Of a stretch of 64,000 nucleotides of DNA, positions 54,441-61,338 are shown piece by piece (positions within the stretch are counted from its first letter, which is position 1; each line of letters begins with the position of its first letter). The DNA lies in assembly GCF_000987835.1 (NCBI RefSeq), contig NZ_CP011308.1, forward strand, positions 1,922,001 through 1,986,000. Reading direction: 5' to 3'. Position numbers and translations under genes: made by a program. Origin of the DNA: Sulfurovum lithotrophicum. Its GTDB lineage: Bacteria > Campylobacterota > Campylobacteria > Campylobacterales > Sulfurovaceae. The notes beneath the pieces are model-generated. The model did not search any database, was not told where the DNA came from, and worked only from the letters and a program-made list of their open reading frames with translations.

Positions 54441-55118
54441 CTATTTTCTCCAAACCACGTTCAACTCATCCCAAAGCTGTGATGTATCAAAAGGTTTTTT
54501 CTCTTCTTTCACTTTTCCGATTGTATGCTCTGTAAAAACAAAAGGTTGCAGATAATACGTACCCTTGTATCCTCTTTTGACCAAATCTCTGATGATTCTG
54601 TTAATCTCTTCTACTCTTAGCAGGTCACTGTGAACTGTTGTTCGCACTTCAAAAGGAAACTGTTTTTGTATTAAAAAATTAAGTGTCTTTGAAAAACGGT
54701 CAAAATGTTTATCCTTCGTGATCTCCAAATACTTCTCTTTGGGGGCCTTGTAATCAAGAGCGATATAATCAATCAACTTCTCCTCGACCAACTCTTGGAT
54801 CATTTCCGGATTCAATCCATTTGTATCAAGCTTGATCTTGAATCCTAACTGCTTTATCTTTTTACAGAAACCCGCCAAATCACTGTAAAGCGTGGCTTCA
54901 CCTCCGGAGAGGACCACCGCTTCAAGAAGCCCTACTCTGCTTTTGAGGAATGCTATGGCCTCCTCCTGGCTTATCTCTCCTTCCCCAAATACAATATCTT
55001 TATTGTAGCAATATACACAGCGCATATTGCACTTGGCAAACCAAAAGATGGCCGCCAGGTGATCAGGGTAATCCAGGGCTGTAAAGGGCGTAATATCATA
55101 AAGCGGTTTATGCGGCAT
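54441..55118 (-). CDS. nrdG: Anaerobic ribonucleotide reductase activating enzyme
   Basis: 225 residues from ATG 55118. The radical SAM motif is CNMRCVYCYN, followed by LSGGEATLYSDLAGF and KLDTNG. It generates the glycyl radical of NrdD. The start overlaps the end of the glycyl-radical gene by 11 bp. A longer form from GTG 55166 is possible but would overlap that gene almost entirely. Confidence 0.9.
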   Translation of the reverse strand: MPHKPLYDITPFTALDYPDHLAAIFWFAKCNMRCVYCYNKDIVFGEGEISQEEAIAFLKSRVGLLEAVVLSGGEATLYSDLAGFCKKIKQLGFKIKLDTNGLNPEMIQELVEEKLIDYIALDYKAPKEKYLEITKDKHFDRFSKTLNFLIQKQFPFEVRTTVHSDLLRVEEINRIIRDLVKRGYKGTYYLQPFVFTEHTIGKVKEEKKPFDTSQLWDELNVVWRK

Positions 55119-55281
55119 TGCTTTGTGATCTTTTTTCAAGAAAAAACTTTCGCTCCTGATGTTCACCTTTTTTACCGATATTAAAACTCTCTACAGGTCT
55201 GTGGTAACCCATTACTCTTGTGTAAACAATACATTTGCTGCGTTCTTCTCTATGTTTTTCCAGTATTTGTTGCTGCTTCAT
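55108..55281 (-). CDS. Detached glycyl-radical domain of NrdD (57 aa)
   Basis: 57 residues from ATG 55281 after AAAGGAGAAGAA. It contains SKCIVYTRVMGYHRPVESFN, then IGKKGEHQERKFF. In class III ribonucleotide reductases the C-terminal R-V-x-G-Y loop carries the glycyl radical and is followed by RPV..(F/W)N.GK. Here it is a separate polypeptide, while the large NrdD chain (55610-57706) ends just before this loop. The putative radical glycine is Gly25. Its ATG overlaps the stop of the LpdD-like gene (ATGA). Confidence 0.82.
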   Translation of the reverse strand: MKQQQILEKHREERSKCIVYTRVMGYHRPVESFNIGKKGEHQERKFFLEKRSQSNAA

Positions 55282-55610
55282 TTCTTCTCCTTTAAAAATA
55301 TATCTACACATTTCTGCGTATGACTGATCAATAGATCGATCTCTTCTTTACTGGCATTCTCAATATGAATGCCGCAAACTACCAGCAGGTCTTTTTCTAT
55401 TGTATCATAAATAATACTCGCCATTTTTTCTGAAATGACATAATCTTTATGCCCTTTCTTACTTATGGTCTGTAAGCCTTTCTTTCCGTCCATCAATGTA
55501 GCCGAACCTATATGCGCCTCCTCTCCACCCGTAATAATGACCAATCGATCATTGCCTATCTCGAAGAACTCCAATGTCACCCGGTAGCGCCCTTCTCCTG
55601 CATGGATCAT
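55278..55610 (-). CDS. LpdD-like (prenylated flavin chaperone-like) protein
   Basis: 110 residues. The pattern HAGEGRYRVTLEFFEIGNDRLVIITGG, EEAHIGSATLMD and VVCGIHIENASKEEIDLL resembles the LpdD-like domain family, described with UbiD-type gallate decarboxylases. No such decarboxylase is near. It overlaps nrdD (TGATG) and the glycyl-radical gene (ATGA), and lies exactly between the two pieces of the split reductase. The family match is from memory of the motif pattern. Confidence 0.6.
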   Translation of the reverse strand: MIHAGEGRYRVTLEFFEIGNDRLVIITGGEEAHIGSATLMDGKKGLQTISKKGHKDYVISEKMASIIYDTIEKDLLVVCGIHIENASKEEIDLLISHTQKCVDIFLKEKK

Positions 55611-57706
55611 CAGCTTGCCTTCTGCAGGATCTCTTCATCACACTTGGGGCAATACTCATATTCTCCCGAGAGATACCCGTGCTTGTCACAAATGGAAAAT
55701 GTCGGTGTCACCGTAATGTAAGGCAGCCTAAAGTTGCCAATAACATTTCTCACCAGTTTTCTGGCTGCTTCTGAAGAGCTTATCTTCTCTCTCATATACA
55801 GGTGCAGCACTGTCCCTCCTGTATATTTACACTGAAGGTCATCCTGCAGCATCAATGCTTCAAAAGGATCATCCGTATAAAATACAGGGATCTGTGAAGA
55901 GTTGGTATAATAGTTGTTCTCTTTTGTTCCCGCCTGGATAATATCGTTATACCTTTTGGCATCTTCTTTGGCGAAGCGGTAGGTCGTCCCCTCGGCCGGT
56001 GTGGCTTCCAAATTATAGAGATTGCCCGAACGTTCCTGAAACTCCTTCAGCTGTTCTCTCATGAAATCCAGGATCCGCATTGCCATCTCTTTTCCAAATG
56101 CATCGGCTATATGATGTTTGTCAGCTGTGAAGTTTCGTATCATTTCATTCATGCCGTTGACACCGATCGTAGAGAAGTGGTTGTTGAATCCGGGCAGATA
56201 CCTTGCTGTATAGGGGTAAAGCCCCCTGTCATACATCTCCTGTATGAATATCCTTTTCTTCTCAAGTGTCGAATAGGCATACTCCATCAGTTTCGTAAGC
56301 CGTGCCAGAAGTTTCTCTTCATCTCCCGCATACAGATATCCCAATCGCGCCATATTGATCGTCACAACTCCTATACTTCCCGTCATTTCGGCACTCCCGA
56401 AGAGTCCGCCCCCTCTTTTGAGAAGCTCACGAAGATCCAGCTGCAGCCGACAGCACATACTTCTGACATGTCCAGGTTTATATGCCTCTTCATTGGGAAT
56501 GAGTTCGCCTTTGTCATTCCTTACATACTGGCTGCCTATGAAATTCTGAAAATAGGAAGAGCCGATCTTTGCCGTGTTCTCAAAAAGAATGTCGGTATTT
56601 TCCCCATACCAGTCAAACTCTTCGGTAATGTTCACTGTAGGAATGGGAAATGTAAAAGGCTGCCCGTTCCTGTCCCCTTCAGTCATTACTTCATAGAATG
56701 CCTTGTTGATAAGGTTCATTTCGGGCTGAAAATGCTTATAGGTCATGCTTTCAAAAGAGCGGATCGTCCCATCTCTCCCTTTGGCAGCCTCCAGCAACAC
56801 TTCATCATCCAGATCATGAAACAGATGGATCTGCTCTCTTGTAGGTATCTGATCCTTCAGATCGGCAGGCACTGTCCAGTCTATGGTGATATTGGTAAAA
56901 GGACTTTGCCCCCATCGGGCCGGTACATTAAGGTTATACACAAAACTTCTTATCGCCTTTTTGATCTCACCATAGGAGAGCTTGTCCCGAAACACATAGG
57001 GTGCCAGATAAGTGTCGAAAGAGGAGAATGCCTGTGCTCCCGCCCACTCACTCTGCAAAATACCCAGAAAATTTGCCATCTGTCCCAGTGCTTCCCTGAA
57101 ATGCCTTGGAGCACGGCTCTCCACCCTCCCTCTTACCCCGTTGAAGCCTTCATCCAAGAGTACCCGAAGACTCCATCCGGCACAATATCCGGTCAGACAG
57201 TCCAGGTCATGGATATGGTAATCCCCGTCCCGGTGCGCATATCCTTCCTCCTTGGAGTAGATCGAATCCAGCCAGAAGTTGGCGATCACCTTTCCTGCAG
57301 TATTGTTGACCAGACCGGCATTGGAGTAGCCCGTGTTCGAGTTGGCATTGATCCTCCAGTCCGCTTTGTCTATATACTCTTTAATGGTCTGCGTAGAATT
57401 GATGTAGGTCGTGTCCTCATTCAGTCCCAGTATCTGTTCTCTTTGTATCTTATGCATATGTCGGTAGAGTATGAAAGATCGCATTACTTCAAAATGCCGA
57501 TGCTCGTAAAGAACTTTTTCTATCAGGTCCTGGATCTCTTCAACAGAGATTTCATCTCTGTCCTTAATACTCTCCATCAGTTCAGTAAAGACATGCTTGT
57601 CATATGCTTTGGCTTCACTGTCAAATGCCTTTTTGATGGCATCCTCGATCTTGAACGGTACAAATTTCTGGGAAGATCCATCTCTTTTTATTATTGTTTT
57701 TATCAT
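55610..57706 (-). CDS. nrdD: Class III anaerobic ribonucleotide reductase large chain, lacking the glycyl-radical loop
   Basis: 698 residues. An ATP-cone (about 1-90, from MIKTIIKRDGSSQKFVPFKIEDAI) precedes the ten-stranded barrel. Family blocks include HDLDCLTGYCAGWSLRVLL and GVNGMNEMIRNF. The chain ends TPTFSICDKHGYLSGEYEYC then PKCDEEILQKAS, that is the zinc-binding CxxH..CPxC, with the R-V-x-G-Y loop missing. That loop is encoded at 55108-55281. It reduces ribonucleotides without oxygen and needs NrdG. Confidence 0.92.
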   Translation of the reverse strand: MIKTIIKRDGSSQKFVPFKIEDAIKKAFDSEAKAYDKHVFTELMESIKDRDEISVEEIQDLIEKVLYEHRHFEVMRSFILYRHMHKIQREQILGLNEDTTYINSTQTIKEYIDKADWRINANSNTGYSNAGLVNNTAGKVIANFWLDSIYSKEEGYAHRDGDYHIHDLDCLTGYCAGWSLRVLLDEGFNGVRGRVESRAPRHFREALGQMANFLGILQSEWAGAQAFSSFDTYLAPYVFRDKLSYGEIKKAIRSFVYNLNVPARWGQSPFTNITIDWTVPADLKDQIPTREQIHLFHDLDDEVLLEAAKGRDGTIRSFESMTYKHFQPEMNLINKAFYEVMTEGDRNGQPFTFPIPTVNITEEFDWYGENTDILFENTAKIGSSYFQNFIGSQYVRNDKGELIPNEEAYKPGHVRSMCCRLQLDLRELLKRGGGLFGSAEMTGSIGVVTINMARLGYLYAGDEEKLLARLTKLMEYAYSTLEKKRIFIQEMYDRGLYPYTARYLPGFNNHFSTIGVNGMNEMIRNFTADKHHIADAFGKEMAMRILDFMREQLKEFQERSGNLYNLEATPAEGTTYRFAKEDAKRYNDIIQAGTKENNYYTNSSQIPVFYTDDPFEALMLQDDLQCKYTGGTVLHLYMREKISSSEAARKLVRNVIGNFRLPYITVTPTFSICDKHGYLSGEYEYCPKCDEEILQKAS

Positions 57707-57735
57707 AAGTTCTGCTCCTGGTACAACATGCCGGT

Positions 57736-57777
57736 ATTATAATAGAAGCTGTAAAAAAATGGTTTGACAATTGTCAA
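57736..57777 (-). promoter_or_regulatory. Crp/Fnr-type promoter of the nrdD operon
   Basis: Perfect palindrome TTGACAATTGTCAA (57764-57777), 22 bp, then perfect -10 TATAAT (57736-57741, minus strand). The predicted start is 57729, leaving a 22-nt leader. The half-site is TTGAC, not TTGAT. Confidence 0.8.
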
Positions 57778-57821
57778 TAAATTCAATATCTTCTTGACAG
57801 TCTGTTTTTTACTGCTACTTT

Positions 57822-57835
57822 TTGATGGAGATCAA
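57822..57835. promoter_or_regulatory. Distal Crp/Fnr-type box near nrdD
   Basis: TTGATGGAGATCAA lies at about -99.5 relative to the predicted nrdD start and 14 bp past the GAPDH stop. Its TTGAT half-site differs from the proximal TTGAC box, so two regulators could act on this promoter. Confidence 0.6.
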
Positions 57836-57848
57836 TAAAATTAATTGA

Positions 57849-58880
57849 CTATTGTGCTACAGAAGCATCTGAATAACCAAGATGCTTTGCTATATCTACC
57901 AGTCTTTTGGCATAGCCATACTCATTATCCTGCCAGGCGGAGATCCTGAGAAGATCATCTCCCACAATAGCAGTAAAGGGGAGGTTCACTACAGCACTGT
58001 AGGGGTTTTGTACATATTCCTCGGAAGATCGGGGAAATGCCGTTGCGTCCAGTATATAGGAATACGCTGTTTCTGCCTCCTGCAAAAGTATCTCATTTAC
58101 CTCTTCGACAGTCGTCTCTTTTTTGATCCTGATATCCAACGCATACAGCGTGGTACCGGGGATGGGCACACGAATGCTTTTTGCATACATTCGACCCTTT
58201 AGATGCGGAAAAAAGTACCCGGTGGCCTCGGCAGCACTGCTGAGGAGAGGAATGATATTCTGTGTAGCCGAACGGGTCCTGCGTATATCTTTGGAATAGT
58301 GTTTTCCGTCAAGCAGATTCTGATATGCCGTATAACTGTGGTACATACTCATCATTGCAGCATCGATCCCAAAATGACCGTCTATGATCTTAAAAAGGGG
58401 GACAATGGCATTGGCCGAACAACTGGAGTTGGAGATGATGGACTCCTGCCTGTACTCCCGATGGTTCACACCGAATATATAGGTCGGGGTATCATCCGTC
58501 ATGGGTGCAGAGACGATCACCCTTTTGGCTCCGTTCCCGATCAATGGCAGATTGGAGTGTGTTGTCAGAAACATACCGCTGCACTGCAGAACAACATCCA
58601 CATTCAAAGAGTGAAGATCCATTCTCGCAGGGTCTCTCTCGCAAAAAAGCTTCACGGGAGACCCATCGATAAGAAGTGTTCCGTTATTCAGGCTGACAGT
58701 ATGCTTCAATGTACCGTAAAGGGAATCATACTTTAAAAGATAGGCCATCTGTTCATAATTGTAAAGATCATTGATACCGACCAGTTCAAAACTGTCATCT
58801 TCAAGCAGAATACGTGCTGCACTTCTGCCTATACGTCCGAACCCGTTAATGAAGATGCGTATCTTTTGATCTTTTTTCAT
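57849..58880 (-). CDS. Divergent glyceraldehyde-3-phosphate dehydrogenase
   Basis: 343 residues from ATG 58880. Motifs: GFGRIGR at 13-19, active-site Cys154 in NSSCSANAIVP (usual form SCTTNCLAP) and His181 in MYHSYTAYQNLL (usual HAYTNDQ). The second Cys of the usual motif is Ala here. It could be a GAPDH, an erythrose-4-phosphate dehydrogenase or a paralogue with another substrate. It is under the same class of promoter as nrdD and nrdB. A start at 58922 was rejected because it would span the promoter. Confidence 0.85.
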   Translation of the reverse strand: MKKDQKIRIFINGFGRIGRSAARILLEDDSFELVGINDLYNYEQMAYLLKYDSLYGTLKHTVSLNNGTLLIDGSPVKLFCERDPARMDLHSLNVDVVLQCSGMFLTTHSNLPLIGNGAKRVIVSAPMTDDTPTYIFGVNHREYRQESIISNSSCSANAIVPLFKIIDGHFGIDAAMMSMYHSYTAYQNLLDGKHYSKDIRRTRSATQNIIPLLSSAAEATGYFFPHLKGRMYAKSIRVPIPGTTLYALDIRIKKETTVEEVNEILLQEAETAYSYILDATAFPRSSEEYVQNPYSAVVNLPFTAIVGDDLLRISAWQDNEYGYAKRLVDIAKHLGYSDASVAQ

Positions 58881-58887
58881 GCCATCG

Positions 58888-58929
58888 ATTATAGTCAAAA
58901 TCCATACACTTACCATTGACAAGTATCAA
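58888..58929 (-). promoter_or_regulatory. Crp/Fnr-type promoter of the GAPDH gene, near-leaderless
   Basis: Box TTGACAAGTATCAA (58916-58929), 22 bp, then perfect -10 TATAAT (58888-58893, minus strand). The predicted start is 58881, one base before the ATG. Confidence 0.7.
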
Positions 58930-58931
58930 AA

Positions 58932-58973
58932 TTGACAATTATCAACACATTTAGAAAATTAAAAAGGTAAAAT
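58932..58973 (+). promoter_or_regulatory. Crp/Fnr-type promoter of nrdB
   Basis: Box TTGACAATTATCAA (58932-58945), 22 bp, then -10 TAAAAT (58968-58973). The predicted start is 58980, leaving a 24-nt leader. It is back-to-back with the GAPDH box, only 2 bp apart. Confidence 0.75.
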
Positions 58974-59003
58974 GGTATATTTATATGACTGGAGAATAGA
59001 TAT

Positions 59004-60017
59004 ATGGATGTCAAGCACTACTACAACCCGCAGGGTGAAGAGATACTCGATGAGAAGATCTATGGCGGCTCCCCGACGGGTTTCGTCGACTTCAACCGTT
59101 CCAAATACCGATGGGACAGCAATATTTATGATCTGATGAATGCCAATACCTGGTTTCCTTCCGAAGTCAATACCAGTACGGAAAAGAAAAATTTCGAAGC
59201 GCTTACGGATAATGAGCAGTCCATCTACAAAATGACCTTTGCACAGCTGAGTTTCAACGACTCCGCACAGGAGGAGTACCTCAGTGACTTCAGACGGCTG
59301 GCGAACAACCGTCTGGTCAAATCGGTCATCTCGCTGCAGATCATGCAGGAAGTCAACCACTCCAAATCCTATGCGGTACTGCTCGATGCCTGCGGGAACT
59401 CCGAAGAAGTCTTCAACCTTTACAAGTATGACGCCGCACTCAACAAAAAGAACCTGCAGGTCGCCGAACAGTTCGCCAAATATATCGACGGGGGTTCCGC
59501 GGACAAGATGCTACTCTCTGCTATGGCAAGCGTGAACCTCGAGGGGATCTACTTCCTGCTCGGTTTCTCCTACATCTACCTGCTGGGGGACAAAGTACCC
59601 GGTGCACGGGATATGATCAAATTCATCGCAAGAGACGAGCTCAACACCCACCTACCGCTCTTTGCAAATATCTTCAAGACCATCCAGAAAGAGAACAATA
59701 TCGCAACATCCACCATCGATGCAGCCTATAAGATGATAGAAGATGCCGTCAAGATCGAACTGGAGTACGGGCACTATCTTCTTGACCAGTTCCCTATTAT
59801 GGGGATAACGCATGAGTTGATGGAGCAGACTGTTTACAATTATGCCAACGACCGCCTCAAAAAAATCGGACTCGATCCCATTTTTGACGAGAGTGCAACG
59901 ACCTATCTTCAGAAACTGGTCACCAAACACCTGGAGATGAACGAAGTCAAAAGTAACTTCTTCGAGAGCAACGTCTCCAACTATGCCAAATCAAGCATCG
60001 ACCTCAATGACTTCTAA
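59004..60017 (+). CDS. nrdB: Ribonucleotide reductase beta subunit (class I)
   Basis: 337 residues with a ferritin-like diiron fold. Likely iron ligands: Asp86, Glu116, His119 (QEVNHSKSY), a Glu in VNLEGIYF, and Glu and His in RDELNTHL. Tyr123, four residues after His119, matches the radical tyrosine position. It supports the oxygen-dependent enzyme. No nrdA is in the window. It overlaps the downstream TrpD2-like gene. Confidence 0.93.
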   Translation: MDVKHYYNPQGEEILDEKIYGGSPTGFVDFNRSKYRWDSNIYDLMNANTWFPSEVNTSTEKKNFEALTDNEQSIYKMTFAQLSFNDSAQEEYLSDFRRLANNRLVKSVISLQIMQEVNHSKSYAVLLDACGNSEEVFNLYKYDAALNKKNLQVAEQFAKYIDGGSADKMLLSAMASVNLEGIYFLLGFSYIYLLGDKVPGARDMIKFIARDELNTHLPLFANIFKTIQKENNIATSTIDAAYKMIEDAVKIELEYGHYLLDQFPIMGITHELMEQTVYNYANDRLKKIGLDPIFDESATTYLQKLVTKHLEMNEVKSNFFESNVSNYAKSSIDLNDF

Positions 60018-60924
60018 AGAGTTCCTCCCTTATCTTAAGTGTGTCGGCACCGGTCCCAAACGCAACCGTGATCTCAGCAAAGAGGAGATGAAAACCGTTA
60101 TACAGGCTTTCCTGAAAAAAGAAGTTATCCCTGAACAGATCGCAGCATTCATGCTGGGCTGGAGGGTCAAAGGTGAGAGCATCGATGAATTTGCCGGGGC
60201 CATAGAGGTCTTCGACGAGTTCATTAAACATGACCCCCTTCCCAACTCCATCGAGTTCGGCTACCCTTATGACGGGAAAGTAAAGAATCCCTACCTGCTT
60301 CCATTGACAGCACAGTATCTGCAAAAGTTCAATGTGATTCTCTCTCTGCACGGCGGACTGCTTCAGCCAGCCAAAGGCGGCATCACGCTCAAAGAGATAT
60401 GTGACAATGTCACCCTGCCCGCCAATGTCCGTTTCTACGACAGAAAAGACTATTTTCCGGAACTCTACGAATTTAGTGATATCAGGGCAAAACTGGGGTT
60501 AAGAAGCTCTTTCAATACCATCGAAAAACTGCTGGGTATCTCCCAAAGCAATACGGCCATCATCGGTGCCTTCCACAAACCCTTCATCGAAAAGTATATC
60601 GCACTTTATAAAGACCGTTACAAGAAACTGATCATCATCAAAGGGAATGAAGGTACACCGGAGATCTTCAGCAAGTGCAGCATCACCATTGTGGAGAATG
60701 ATGAAGTGACAGAAATGAAAGTCGATCCCGGAGCATTCGGCATTGCCTATTCAAAATCCAGAGAACCGATCACCCTCGAGAGATCTCTTGAACTCATACA
60801 GAACCCGGGTGACGAACTGATAAAACTGGCGAGGCTCAATGCCGCTGTCATTTTGTTTTTAGCTGGAAAGATAAACACAATTGAAGAGGGTATGCTGGAA
60901 CTGAAAAGCCAGATCAGGCTATAG
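60007..60924 (+). CDS. TrpD2/YbiB-like phosphoribosyltransferase-fold protein
   Basis: 305 residues from ATG 60007 (a start at 59983 is also open; neither has a clear ribosome site). The fold and motifs are those of anthranilate phosphoribosyltransferase relatives: KCVGTGPKRNRDLSKEEM, QIAAFMLGWRVKGES, and LLQPAKGGITLKEI. The catalytic signature differs from true TrpD, as in the nucleic-acid-binding YbiB subgroup. Its stop TAG is the first part of a REP-like palindrome. Confidence 0.83.
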   Translation: MTSKEFLPYLKCVGTGPKRNRDLSKEEMKTVIQAFLKKEVIPEQIAAFMLGWRVKGESIDEFAGAIEVFDEFIKHDPLPNSIEFGYPYDGKVKNPYLLPLTAQYLQKFNVILSLHGGLLQPAKGGITLKEICDNVTLPANVRFYDRKDYFPELYEFSDIRAKLGLRSSFNTIEKLLGISQSNTAIIGAFHKPFIEKYIALYKDRYKKLIIIKGNEGTPEIFSKCSITIVENDEVTEMKVDPGAFGIAYSKSREPITLERSLELIQNPGDELIKLARLNAAVILFLAGKINTIEEGMLELKSQIRL

Positions 60925-61338
60925 GTGCGTGCTTACGCACCCTACGGTTTTCTCCAGTAGATCAGGCGTTATCTCTTCTCCATAAAGCGGTTCTCTCCAA
61001 AAAAGTTCCTTCTCACTGTCAACAAAGAACAGTGTCGGAAATACAGTCGTATAATACATCTCTACAGGGTAGCTCTTGTTTCCTTCATAGATTACAATAA
61101 CTGCAACCATCTTCTCATTGATCGTATCGACATAAGGCTTGTTCATAAAAGCAGTTTGAATAATTTTGTCGGAGAGTGCCGAGTTTTGTTTAACTACGAG
61201 AACAAGAAGAGATTTTTGCTCTTTCAGTGCTTTTTGGTGTGCCGTGTCATACGCTCCCAGCCAATGTACGAAATCGGCCGAAACAATAAGCGGGAAGAGT
61301 AAAAAGAGCAGAGATACGACAGGCTGTTTTGACAACAC
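60919..61338 (-). CDS. Thioredoxin-fold protein without CxxC
   Basis: 139 residues: signal peptide (VVSLLFLLFPLIVSA) and a thioredoxin-like fold with FPTLFFVDSEKE. The usual CxxC is replaced by KQNSALSD, so redox activity by this motif is unlikely. The last residues (TVGCVSTHL) and the stop are encoded by the REP-like palindrome copy C. It lies next to nirF on the same strand (1 bp gap), so a role in heme d1 handling is conceivable. Confidence 0.7.
   Translation of the reverse strand: MLSKQPVVSLLFLLFPLIVSADFVHWLGAYDTAHQKALKEQKSLLVLVVKQNSALSDKIIQTAFMNKPYVDTINEKMVAVIVIYEGNKSYPVEMYYTTVFPTLFFVDSEKELFWREPLYGEEITPDLLEKTVGCVSTHL
60921..60945. repeat. REP-like palindrome, copy C
   Basis: GGTGCGT-GCTT-ACGCACC (60924-60941) followed by CTAC. 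It contains the stop codon of the TrpD2-like gene (60922-60924) and the 3' end of the thioredoxin-fold gene on the other strand. It could act as a bidirectional terminator between the two convergent genes. Confidence 0.75.

Noticed and set aside
56111-57742. A 543-residue plus-strand reading frame opposite nrdD
   Set aside because: It lies antisense to strongly conserved NrdD sequence, has no ribosome site and no recognisable domain. It is a by-product of codon composition.
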